Assembly: GCA_023437305.1 (NCBI GenBank)
Contig: JAEZGN010000004.1
Coordinates: 1 to 64,000, forward strand
Length of the DNA: 64,000 nt
Source of the DNA: Bacteroidota bacterium
Lineage (GTDB): Bacteria > Bacteroidota > Bacteroidia > Bacteroidales > Dysgonomonadaceae
Reading direction: 5' to 3'
Of this stretch, positions 42,024 through 49,854 are shown piece after piece. Both the position numbers and the translations under genes were made by a program. Position 1 is the stretch's first letter. Each line of letters opens with the position of its first letter. The notes beneath the pieces are model-generated. The model was given only the letters and a program-made list of their open reading frames with translations. It was not told the DNA's origin and searched no databases.

Positions 42024-43289
42024 ATGGAAGACATTTTACACTACATCTGGAAATTCAAACTCTATCAGAAAGAACTGAAAACGACTGATGGTCGTCAGAT
42101 AGAAGTTTTGGACGTGGGCTTACCAAATACGAATGAGGGGCCGGACTATTTTAATGCCAAAATAAAAATCGATGGTGAGCTTTGGGCTGGAAATATAGAA
42201 ATACACACTAGCTCAGATCAGTGGAAAGCACATAACCATCATAAAAATAAAAGCTACAATTCAGTAATACTTCATGTAGTAGAAAAGGCAAATTGTGAAG
42301 TATTTAATGAACTGGGGCAATCTGTTATCCAGTGCGAGATAGTCTATCCGCAGCATATAAAAGAGAACTATGATTTTCTCATTCATTCCAATACAGACAT
42401 TCCGTGTCGCAACTATATAGGAAACATTCCGCCTTTTCACCTCAACTCGTGGATGAATACGTTACTGATAGAGCGTCTTGAAAGAAAAGCAAACCATATA
42501 GAAAGCTTACTTAAGCGTTTCCAGAACTCGTGGGAAGATGCTTTTTATGTGCTGCTTACCCGAAATTTTGGATTCGGTCTCAACTCCGACTCCTTTGAGC
42601 GATTAGCGCTTAGTCTGCCGTTGAAATGTATTCAAAAACAAGGAGACAATATTATTCAAATAGAAGCTCTTTTATTCGGACAGGCGGGTATGCTTGATAA
42701 TGTGAAAGTTGAAGATGATTACTTCTCTTTGTTGAAAAAAGAATATGAATTTCTGAAAAATAAATATGAACTGAAACCGTTAGATTCATATATATTCAAA
42801 AGTATGAGATCACGGCCTACGGCTTTTCCTCAGATAAGAATAGCCCAACTGGCTTCTTTGTTGCATAGTTCACATGGATTATTTTCTAAAATTACAGCTT
42901 GCGATGATATCGGACGTATCCGGCTGATGTTTCATGTCAATGCCTCTGAATATTGGCAAACCCATTACGCATTTGGAGTAACATCGGAACGCAAATCGAA
43001 GTATCTGGGTGATTCGTCCCTCGACATTTTACTGATCAATACCGTAGCCCCAATATTATTCATATATGGGAAAAGTATAGACAATGAAGCTCTTTGCGAA
43101 CGAGCTCTAAAGTTTTTGGAAATGCTAAAGCCTGAACAAAATAGCATAACCAAACTTTTTGCCAAATTGGAAATGCCATTAAACAGTGCAGTCGACTCAC
43201 AGGCTATGATTCAACTGAAGAGAGAATATTGCGAACTTCGCAAATGTTTGTTTTGTAGAATAGGACATCAATTACTGGTAGAAAAATAA
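42024..43289 (+). CDS. DUF2851 family protein
   Basis: 421 residues of the Bacteroidota DUF2851 family, function unknown. Typical pieces are the N-terminal LHYIWKFKLYQKELKTTDGRQIEVLDVGLPNTNEGPDYFNAKIKIDGELWAGNIEIH, the SDQWKAHNHHKNKSYNSVILHVV block with conserved His/Asp, and RPTAFPQIRIAQLASLLH. No signal peptide, no membrane helix. The NIEIH...SDWxxHxHxxDxxYxxVILHVV pattern with acidic and His residues suggests a nuclease or metal site, but this is not demonstrated. Between the MutS-like gene and a hydrolase gene. Confidence 0.85.
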   Translation: MEDILHYIWKFKLYQKELKTTDGRQIEVLDVGLPNTNEGPDYFNAKIKIDGELWAGNIEIHTSSDQWKAHNHHKNKSYNSVILHVVEKANCEVFNELGQSVIQCEIVYPQHIKENYDFLIHSNTDIPCRNYIGNIPPFHLNSWMNTLLIERLERKANHIESLLKRFQNSWEDAFYVLLTRNFGFGLNSDSFERLALSLPLKCIQKQGDNIIQIEALLFGQAGMLDNVKVEDDYFSLLKKEYEFLKNKYELKPLDSYIFKSMRSRPTAFPQIRIAQLASLLHSSHGLFSKITACDDIGRIRLMFHVNASEYWQTHYAFGVTSERKSKYLGDSSLDILLINTVAPILFIYGKSIDNEALCERALKFLEMLKPEQNSITKLFAKLEMPLNSAVDSQAMIQLKREYCELRKCLFCRIGHQLLVEK

Positions 43290-43296
43290 AAATAAA

Positions 43297-44511
43297 ATGA
43301 AGTACATAGACCTTTTTAATCATCTAAAGAAGATCGAGAACTATACAGATAGTGAGATCGAGATAGATAAAAATTTGGTAATGCGTAACTTTACCTTCGA
43401 CTCCAATTATCGTTTTATCCTTCCCGGAGGATTGGGCAATAACGATGATTATGAATTTATACCGAGTGTACCTGAAGATTATGAGCCCGATGTGATTCAG
43501 CAAATGTTGAACAAGAAAGACGCAGAAATATTAGAGAATATCAAGTTCAGATATCACATGATAATGCCTAAAAAAGAAACGAAAGCTAAAGGCATTATAC
43601 TCATGTTTCACGGCTTTAATGAGAAAACTTGGTATAAATATTTACCGTGGGCTAAGTATATCGTTGATAAAACGGGTAAATCTGTCGTTATGTTCCCTAT
43701 AGCATTTCATATGAATCGTGCTCCTGCGGTTTGGAGTAGTACGCGTGAAATGTACAGAGTGAGCGAGCAACGAAAAATGCGCCACCCCGATGTTATCTGT
43801 TCCAGTTTATCCAATGTAGCTATCAGTACCCGTTTGCATAATAAACCTCAACGTTTTATTTGGTCGGGGCTGCAAACTTACTATGATGTGATCGACTTTG
43901 TAGAAAATTTCAAGGAGGGGCTACATCCTGCTATAGATAAGGATGCTTCTATCGATTTCTTTTCATATTCTATAGGTACATTCTTAGGCGAAATACTGAT
44001 GATGAGCAACAAAGACGGGCATTTCTCTAACTCCAAGTATGCTACTTTTTGCGGAGGAGCAGTATTCAACAGACTATCACCTGTGTCAAAATTTATTCTC
44101 GACAGTGAAGCCAATGTAAGCCTTTATTCCTATGTCGTAGAACATCTGGATAGCCATATGAAGCGCGACGAAGTGCTTCGTCATTATATGCATACACATC
44201 CGGAAGGCAACAACTTCAGAAGCATGCTGAATTATAGAGTACTGACAGAATGCCGGGAGGAAGTATTCCGAAAAATGAGCCATCAATTCTATGCTATAAC
44301 ATTGGCGAAGGATGAAGTTGTGCCGGCCTATGAAGTGATAAATACACTGCAAGGTTCACGCAGAGATATCCCGATCAATATCGAAATTCTGGATTATCCA
44401 TACAAATATATACATGAAGATCCATTCCCTGCGCTACCAAAAATCGCAGATGAAGTAGACGAGCAATTTAGATTTACGTTTGACAAAATCAGTGCTTTTC
44501 TTCAATCTTAG
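43297..44511 (+). CDS. Alpha/beta-hydrolase-like protein (DUF6051 type)
   Basis: 404 residues, cytoplasmic. The hydrolase fold is suggested by GIILMFHGFNEKTWYKYLPWAKYI (oxyanion HG) and DFFSYSIGTFLGEILM, a nucleophile elbow with Ser-x-Ser-x-Gly in place of the usual Gly-x-Ser-x-Gly. A late DEVVPAYEV Asp and a His near KYIHEDPFP complete a plausible triad. I know of no substrate. Only 7 bases after DUF2851, so co-transcribed with recO and the MutS-like gene. Family by recollection, activity inferred. Confidence 0.65.
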   Translation: MKYIDLFNHLKKIENYTDSEIEIDKNLVMRNFTFDSNYRFILPGGLGNNDDYEFIPSVPEDYEPDVIQQMLNKKDAEILENIKFRYHMIMPKKETKAKGIILMFHGFNEKTWYKYLPWAKYIVDKTGKSVVMFPIAFHMNRAPAVWSSTREMYRVSEQRKMRHPDVICSSLSNVAISTRLHNKPQRFIWSGLQTYYDVIDFVENFKEGLHPAIDKDASIDFFSYSIGTFLGEILMMSNKDGHFSNSKYATFCGGAVFNRLSPVSKFILDSEANVSLYSYVVEHLDSHMKRDEVLRHYMHTHPEGNNFRSMLNYRVLTECREEVFRKMSHQFYAITLAKDEVVPAYEVINTLQGSRRDIPINIEILDYPYKYIHEDPFPALPKIADEVDEQFRFTFDKISAFLQS

Positions 44512-44639
44512 TGCTGTATTTTTTCTTTCTGAACTTAATTATATTAGAAAGCAATAATGGCAATTCGGTATGAATAGAAAACATACTCTGTAAACATCTA
44601 TCGTGTTTAGTTGTTTTATTTGCAGAAAAATAAGTAGAA

Positions 44640-45116
44640 ATGAAGATTGATAAAACAAACGCCGTCCGGCTTTTGGATAAAGAGAAAATAGAATATAAGC
44701 TTATTCCATATCAGGTCGACGAGTCCGATCTTAGTGCCATACATGTGGCCGAACAGTTACACGAACCTGTTGAACAGGTTTTTAAAACACTGGTACTGAA
44801 AGGGGATAAATCGGGTTATTTTGTTTGTATTATACCCGGAGCTGAAGAGTTAGATTTGAAGGCAGCTGCAAAAATCTCAGGAAATAAGAGTTGTGATATG
44901 ATACCGATGAAAGAGCTCCTTAATATTACAGGATATATAAGAGGTGCTTGCTCTCCTATTGGTATGAAAAAATTGTTTCCAACCTATATCGATAAATCTT
45001 ATGAAGCGTTCGAATATATTTACATTAGTGCCGGAAAAAGAGGTTTACAAATTCAGTTAAACCCTTTGGATTTAATACAAATAGTAAGCATAACAACTAG
45101 TATTCTTACGAAATAA
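44640..45116 (+). CDS. ybaK: Cys-tRNA(Pro)/Cys-tRNA(Cys) deacylase, YbaK/EbsC family
   Basis: Trans-editing factor that hydrolyses mischarged Cys-tRNA(Pro). The 158 residues match the family: LDKEKIEYKLIPYQVDESDLSAIHVAEQLHEPVEQVFKTLVLKG, AAKISGNKSCDMIPMKELLNITGYIRGACSPIGMKKLFPTYID and a final hydrophobic strand. The conserved Lys in QVFKTLVLKG and the GACSPIGMKK loop are present. Stands alone, about 130 bases after the hydrolase gene. Confidence 0.92.
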   Translation: MKIDKTNAVRLLDKEKIEYKLIPYQVDESDLSAIHVAEQLHEPVEQVFKTLVLKGDKSGYFVCIIPGAEELDLKAAAKISGNKSCDMIPMKELLNITGYIRGACSPIGMKKLFPTYIDKSYEAFEYIYISAGKRGLQIQLNPLDLIQIVSITTSILTK

Positions 45117-45246
45117 AGACTAAACATCTCTAAAAATATAGATTATTAGATCTTGTATGATAAAATGCTAACTCAATATGTTTTAAGACATCTTTTTTTT
45201 AACATCTTTATTCATAAAAAAAAGGAATATAATAAGAATAACCTCT

Positions 45247-45254
45247 ACCTTTGC
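45247..45254 (+). promoter_or_regulatory. Promoter -7 element of the 2-oxoacid:ferredoxin oxidoreductase genes
   Basis: TACCTTTG matches TAnnTTTG 64 bases upstream of the ferredoxin-type subunit ATG. The -33 region has no TTTG at the right distance. The rest of this 200-base gap shows nothing else. Confidence 0.55.
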
Positions 45255-45318
45255 GTGGGGATCAAATGAGAACTTTATTATAGTTAGCGATTACTAAAAA
45301 AATTATTATAAAGAAAAA

Positions 45319-45549
45319 ATGGCCAAAATAAAAGGAACAGTAGTTGTAAACGAAGAACGTTGTAAGGGCTGTGACCTCTGTGTGGTTTCATGTCCTTGTG
45401 ATGTTTTAGAACTTCAACCTCGAGAAGTTAACAGCCGGGGTTATCACTACGTTTACATGAAAAATCCAGATGCTTGTATAGGTTGTGCCAATTGTGGTTA
45501 TGTATGTCCTGACGGATGTCTCACAGTATACAAGAAAAAATTTGAATAA
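45319..45549 (+). CDS. korD: 2-oxoacid:ferredoxin oxidoreductase, ferredoxin-like (delta) subunit
   Basis: 76 residues with two 4Fe-4S motifs, CKGCDLCVVSCPCDVL and CIGCANCGYVCPDGC. Carries electrons out of the complex. It is the first gene of korD-A-B-C. A terminator-like hairpin (45556-45597) between it and the alpha gene may set a higher level for this small subunit. Confidence 0.92.
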   Translation: MAKIKGTVVVNEERCKGCDLCVVSCPCDVLELQPREVNSRGYHYVYMKNPDACIGCANCGYVCPDGCLTVYKKKFE

Positions 45550-45555
45550 ATGATG

Positions 45556-45597
45556 ACGAATCAATACAGCTTTTTCGCTTAGTAGATTCGTTTTTTT
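45556..45597 (+). terminator. Terminator-like hairpin inside the oxidoreductase operon
   Basis: ACGAATC pairs with GATTCGT around a loop of 22 bases, followed by seven T. It starts 7 bases after the ferredoxin subunit stop. Only a 7-bp stem, so probably incomplete termination. Confidence 0.45.
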
Positions 45598-45612
45598 AAT
45601 TAACCAAAAATT

Positions 45613-46695
45613 ATGTCAGAAGAAATAGTTTTAATGAAAGGCAATGAAGCCATAGCTCATGCTGCAATTAGATATGGGACAGACGGATATTTTGGCTATC
45701 CTATTACTCCTCAATCGGAGATAATGGAAACGTTGATGGCCGAAGCACCGTGGAATACTACCGGTATGGTTGTACTTCAGGCTGAAAGCGAAATAGCATC
45801 TATAAATATGGTTTACGGAGGAGCCGGATGCGGCAAAGCCGTGATGACCTCATCTTCAAGCCCGGGTATGAGCTTAATGCTCGAAGGGGTGTCTTATCTT
45901 GCCGGAGCCGAATTGCCTTGTTTGTTAGTGAATGTTATGCGTGGAGGACCCGGATTGGGTACAATACAGCCATCGCAAGCCGATTATTTCCAAACCGTAA
46001 AAGGTGGAGGACACGGCGACTATAACCTAATAACTCTTGCACCTGCATCGGTACAAGAAATGGTGGACTTTGTTGCACTGGGCTTCGATCTCGCATTCAA
46101 ATATCAAACACCGGCTATGATACTTACCGATGGCGTTATCGGTCAAATGATGGAAAAGGTAAAACTTCCGGAATTTAAACGCAGAAGAACCGAAAAAGAA
46201 ATACGTGAACAATGTCCTTGGGCTACCCTTGGGAAACCGGCTGATAGAAAACCAAATGTAATAACCTCGCTTGAACTTGATCCGTATAAGATGGAGATAA
46301 ATAACCTCCGTTTTCAAGCTAAGTTCAAGAAGATAGAAAAAGAAGTTTGTTTGCATCAGGAAGTAAATTGCGAAGATGCAGATTACATTCTTGTCGCTTT
46401 TGGGTCTGCGGCCCGTATATGCCAAAAGGCAATGGAGATAGCACGTGCTCAAGGAATAAAGGTGGGTCTTATTCGCCCTATTACTTTGTGGCCATTCCCA
46501 TCGAAAGAAATTGACAAATATTCAACAAAGGTAAAAGGAATGCTTACAGTGGAAATGAACGCCGGACAGATGGTAGAAGATGTTCGTTTGGCTGTAAACG
46601 GTAAAGTTAAGGTTGAACATTACGGACGTTTGGGTGGAATTGTTCCTACTCCAAGCGAAGTAGTAGACGCCTTGCAGAATAAATTTGACTGTTGA
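45613..46695 (+). CDS. korA: 2-oxoacid:ferredoxin oxidoreductase, alpha subunit
   Basis: 360 residues of the VorB/KorA type: MKGNEAIAHAAIRYGTDGYFGYPITPQSEIMETL (YPITP pocket), LQAESEIASINMVYGGAGCGKAVMTSSSSPG and a C-terminal transketolase-like half with IGLIRPITLWPFPSKEI. Part of a complex oxidising 2-oxoglutarate or branched-chain 2-oxoacids to acyl-CoA. Sequence reading does not separate these substrates. All four subunits are adjacent. Confidence 0.93.
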   Translation: MSEEIVLMKGNEAIAHAAIRYGTDGYFGYPITPQSEIMETLMAEAPWNTTGMVVLQAESEIASINMVYGGAGCGKAVMTSSSSPGMSLMLEGVSYLAGAELPCLLVNVMRGGPGLGTIQPSQADYFQTVKGGGHGDYNLITLAPASVQEMVDFVALGFDLAFKYQTPAMILTDGVIGQMMEKVKLPEFKRRRTEKEIREQCPWATLGKPADRKPNVITSLELDPYKMEINNLRFQAKFKKIEKEVCLHQEVNCEDADYILVAFGSAARICQKAMEIARAQGIKVGLIRPITLWPFPSKEIDKYSTKVKGMLTVEMNAGQMVEDVRLAVNGKVKVEHYGRLGGIVPTPSEVVDALQNKFDC

Positions 46696-46783
46696 AAAAC
46701 GATATTAAGATAGGCAAGTGTCTATAGCATTTGCGAGAATAGTAAGTAGGTCTGAGACCTTAAAATTCAAAGTTTAAACAATT

Positions 46784-47542
46784 ATGAGTACAAATATTAT
46801 AGATCCGGCTAACCTAGTATATGCCAAGCCTGCGTTGATGAACGATGTGGACATGCATTACTGTCCGGGTTGTTCACATGGTGTAGTTCATAAGTTGATA
46901 GCTGAGGTTATTGATGATATGGAATTGCGTGATAAAACAATCGGTATAGCTCCGGTTGGTTGTGCTGTGTTTGCATACAACTATTTGGATATCGACTGGC
47001 AGGAAGCTGCACACGGACGTGCTCCGGCATTGGCTACAGCGGCAAAACGACTCAATCCCGATAAAATGGTATTTACATATCAGGGAGATGGAGACTTAGC
47101 TGCCATTGGTACAGGTGAAACGATACATGCGGCAAATAGAGGCGAAAATATTGCTATAATCTTTATAAATAACGGAATTTATGGCATGACCGGAGGACAA
47201 ATGGCACCAACAACCCTTAGCCAAATGATAACATCAACATCTCCTAACGGACGCGACACTCACGAGAGTGGTTACCCGCTTAAGATTCTCGATTTGTTGG
47301 CTCAGTTGCAAGGTGTTTGTCTGGCTACTCGTCAGAGCGTTCATACGGCAGCCTCTGTAAAAAAAGCAAAACGCATGATACGCAAAGCGTTCGAAAACTC
47401 GATGGAGAATAAAGGGACATCTATTGTAGAAATTGTATCGACATGTAATGCCGGATGGAAAATGTCTCCTCAGGCAGCAAACGATTGGATGGTAGAAAAT
47501 ATGTTTCCTGCATATCCATTAGGCGATTTGAAAAATATTTAA
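46784..47542 (+). CDS. korB: 2-oxoacid:ferredoxin oxidoreductase, beta (thiamine diphosphate) subunit
   Basis: 252 residues: a cluster/TPP region YCPGCSHGVVHKL, VGCAVFAYNYLDIDW, VFTYQGDGDLAAIGTGETIHAANRGENIAIIFINNGIYGMTGGQMAPTT (GDGD Mg site) and the C-terminal VSTCNAGWKM. Binds thiamine diphosphate in the KorA/KorB catalytic core. Preceded by an 88-base gap from the alpha gene and followed 10 bases later by the gamma gene. Confidence 0.94.
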   Translation: MSTNIIDPANLVYAKPALMNDVDMHYCPGCSHGVVHKLIAEVIDDMELRDKTIGIAPVGCAVFAYNYLDIDWQEAAHGRAPALATAAKRLNPDKMVFTYQGDGDLAAIGTGETIHAANRGENIAIIFINNGIYGMTGGQMAPTTLSQMITSTSPNGRDTHESGYPLKILDLLAQLQGVCLATRQSVHTAASVKKAKRMIRKAFENSMENKGTSIVEIVSTCNAGWKMSPQAANDWMVENMFPAYPLGDLKNI

Positions 47543-47552
47543 ACAAAGAAAC

Positions 47553-48107
47553 ATGACACAAGAAATAATTATAGCAGGTTTTGGAGGACAGGGTGTATTA
47601 TCGATGGGTAAAATCCTTGCTTATTCAGGTCTGATGGAAGATAAAGAAGTTTCATGGTTCCCTTCTTACGGACCGGAGCAACGTGGTGGTACAGCTAACG
47701 TGACTGTAATATTGAGCGACAGCCCCATCAGCTCGCCGATAGTGAATGAGTTTGATATTGCGATTATTTTAAATCAGCCGTCATTGGACAAATTCGAATC
47801 ACATGTAAAACCGGGAGGAATATTGATCTATGACCCGAACGGATTTCAACACCCGCCAACACGTAAGGATATCAACATCTATAAAATAGAAGCTGTAGAT
47901 ACCGCCGTGTTGATGAAGAATACAAAAGCATTCAATATGATTGTTCTAGGTGGATTGTTGAAAGTAAGCCCAATGGTAAAACTTGAAAACGTCATGAAAG
48001 GATTGAAGAAGTCTTTACCGGAACGTCATCACGGTTTACTGCCAATGAATGAGCAGGCAATACTGAAAGGTATGGAGATAATACAAGAAATTCAGAAATC
48101 TGAATAA
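47553..48107 (+). CDS. korC: 2-oxoacid:ferredoxin oxidoreductase, gamma subunit
   Basis: 184 residues with the gamma-domain marks IIIAGFGGQGVLSMGKILAYSG, EVSWFPSYGPEQRGGTANVTVI and NMIVLGGLLKV. Binds the CoA side of the complex. Last gene of the set, followed by a bidirectional terminator. Confidence 0.94.
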   Translation: MTQEIIIAGFGGQGVLSMGKILAYSGLMEDKEVSWFPSYGPEQRGGTANVTVILSDSPISSPIVNEFDIAIILNQPSLDKFESHVKPGGILIYDPNGFQHPPTRKDINIYKIEAVDTAVLMKNTKAFNMIVLGGLLKVSPMVKLENVMKGLKKSLPERHHGLLPMNEQAILKGMEIIQEIQKSE

Positions 48108-48128
48108 GATTCTGTTTCTTTGAAAATA

Positions 48129-48165
48129 AAAAAGGATAGTAAAAAACTTTACTATCCTTTTTCTA
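48129..48165. terminator. Bidirectional terminator between korC and mdaB
   Basis: A perfect 15-bp stem (AAAAAGGATAGTAAA against TTTACTATCCTTTTT) closes a 4-base loop between convergent genes. A and T runs serve both strands. Confidence 0.85.
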
Positions 48166-48207
48166 TATAAGTGCTGTCAATCAATCTTAAGATAGAAGAA
48201 TAAATAT

Positions 48208-48792
48208 TTAAAATATATCATTCAAATGTCTTACATAATCTTCTTGAGATTGTTTTATATTAAGGTTCTTCATCACGTCGTAGAAGTGAAAGCTATCAAC
48301 AGGCTCCATCCCTATAAAAGCATTCATCCGATGAAAACCGAACATAACACCCTCGTCAACACTATGTTGCTTAAAGAACTCTCCTTCAAGAGTAAATGCT
48401 TCTAAGGGAGCATTCCATGTTGTAGTAAGCATATACTTACGTCCTTGCAATGAACCTCCTGTACCATAATTGCGAGTGGGATTAGCCGAGCGTCTACCAT
48501 CACTAAAATAAATTCCTTTTTGATATCCTTCGGTAAAGACCTCATCTATATATCGTTTAAATTCGCTTGGAATCTGGAACCACCAAATAGGCGTATGATA
48601 TACAACAACATCAGCCCATACAAACTTTTCAACTTCATTCGATAGGTCATATTCATTATTGATATCAGTATATTTCACATCACAACCTTTATCTTTAAAA
48701 TAATCTACAGTCCATCCTGATAATGTTTTATTAAACTCTCCGCCGGAATGGGCAAATTTAGGGGCTCCATTTATCACAAATATTTTCTTCAT
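48208..48792 (-). CDS. mdaB: NAD(P)H quinone oxidoreductase, MdaB type
   Basis: 194-residue flavodoxin-like FAD enzyme of the MdaB/KefF group that reduces quinones by two electrons and limits redox cycling. Signs: MKKIFVINGAPKFAHSGGEFNKTL, WADVVVYHTPIWWFQIPSEFKRYIDEVF and YGTGGSLQGRKYMLTTTWNAP. The frame extends 13 codons up, but the family starts at this Met. The promoter at 48825-48855 supports it. Divergent from a LysR gene that probably controls it. Confidence 0.92.
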   Translation of the reverse strand: MKKIFVINGAPKFAHSGGEFNKTLSGWTVDYFKDKGCDVKYTDINNEYDLSNEVEKFVWADVVVYHTPIWWFQIPSEFKRYIDEVFTEGYQKGIYFSDGRRSANPTRNYGTGGSLQGRKYMLTTTWNAPLEAFTLEGEFFKQHSVDEGVMFGFHRMNAFIGMEPVDSFHFYDVMKNLNIKQSQEDYVRHLNDIF

Positions 48793-48824
48793 GCTTATTA
48801 TTGCGTTTTTAATGTTTGATGTTA

Positions 48825-48855
48825 CAAACATAAAGCCTTTTTATTGATCAGCAAA
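48825..48855 (-). promoter_or_regulatory. Promoter of mdaB
   Basis: On the minus strand TTTG (48852-48855), 19 bases, then TATGTTTG (48825-48832): both boxes match the Bacteroides consensus at the right distance. Confidence 0.75.
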
Positions 48856-48868
48856 ATAATATAAATTA

Positions 48869-48892
48869 TATATTTGTATTATAATTATAATA
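48869..48892 (+). promoter_or_regulatory. Promoter -7 element of the LysR gene with overlapping palindromic operator candidate
   Basis: TATATTTG (48869-48876) matches TAnnTTTG for the LysR gene. Directly after it TATTATAATTATAATA (48877-48892) is a perfect 16-base palindrome that could bind the LysR protein in the shared promoter region. Confidence 0.55.
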
Positions 48893-48903
48893 TATAAAGT
48901 AAC

Positions 48904-49800
48904 GTGGTAAATTTTGAATGGTTTCGAACCTTTAAAGCAATATATGAAACCGGTTCGCTCACATCGGCAGCGAATAAGTTATATATATCACAACCCGGAG
49001 TAAGTCTACATCTGAATTCTTTAGAGGCACATATCGGAAATAAATTGTTTGACAGAGGAACACGAAAGATGCTGCCCACCGAATATGGCAATATGCTCTA
49101 TAACTCGATTGTAGATGCTGTAAAAAAACTGGAGGAAGCAGAAAAACATTTTTACAGAAATGCTGATTCAGGTAAATCGAGCATTAGTATTGGCATGTGT
49201 TTCGAAACATTCCAACACGTACTGGAGCCTTTTATAAGTGAACTTCCATTTAACCTTATATCAAAGTTTGGGATATATCAAGACATGTTGAATGATCTGG
49301 ACAAAGGCTTACTCGATTTTGTGATATCACCTCAAAAGGACGAAGCATTTAATATACAGTATACTCCCTTCTCGAAAGAGAGAATTATATTGATAGCGGG
49401 ATCGAAAAATAATATTACGGAATTCTATATGGTGATGCAAAAACCTGAGAAAGCAGAAGAATGGTTAAATAAACAAATATGGCTTGGCACAACAGGCGAC
49501 ATGGAACATTTGCGTAATTTCTGGCTACATAACTTTAAGAAAAGACCGGACTTTAAACCTAATTATATTGTACCCAATATAAGTTCCATTATACGTTGTA
49601 TCTCAGGCAAAGAAGGATTTGCTATTATGCCGGACTTTTTAGCAAAAAAGGAATTAGAGGATGGTAATATACAGCTGGTATGGGAAGGATATACCCCTCT
49701 GGAGAATATATTATATTTCGCCCAGCGCAAGAAGACAATTTATAAAAAAGAGTTAGACATGCTACAAGAGATTTTTATAAAGCAAATGTCTATTGAGTAA
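48904..49800 (+). CDS. LysR-family transcriptional regulator
   Basis: 298 residues with a GTG start. The N-terminal winged helix has FEWFRTFKAIYETGSLTSAANKLYISQPGVSLHLNSLEAHIGNKLFDR, and the C-terminal effector domain runs from about 95. Divergent from mdaB with a 111-base gap between starts, so an obvious candidate to regulate mdaB and itself. Effector unknown, perhaps a quinone or electrophile. Confidence 0.93.
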   Translation: MVNFEWFRTFKAIYETGSLTSAANKLYISQPGVSLHLNSLEAHIGNKLFDRGTRKMLPTEYGNMLYNSIVDAVKKLEEAEKHFYRNADSGKSSISIGMCFETFQHVLEPFISELPFNLISKFGIYQDMLNDLDKGLLDFVISPQKDEAFNIQYTPFSKERIILIAGSKNNITEFYMVMQKPEKAEEWLNKQIWLGTTGDMEHLRNFWLHNFKKRPDFKPNYIVPNISSIIRCISGKEGFAIMPDFLAKKELEDGNIQLVWEGYTPLENILYFAQRKKTIYKKELDMLQEIFIKQMSIE

Positions 49801-49813
49801 AATAAAAAAACAA

Positions 49814-49838
49814 AGAAGGGTGATTTCTCACCCTTTCA
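49814..49838. terminator. Terminator between LysR gene and GH35 gene
   Basis: AAGGGTGA pairs with TCACCCTT around a 4-base loop between convergent stops. An A-rich upstream side helps termination for the minus-strand glycosidase. Confidence 0.7.
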
Positions 49839-49854
49839 TATTATACTATTTATC

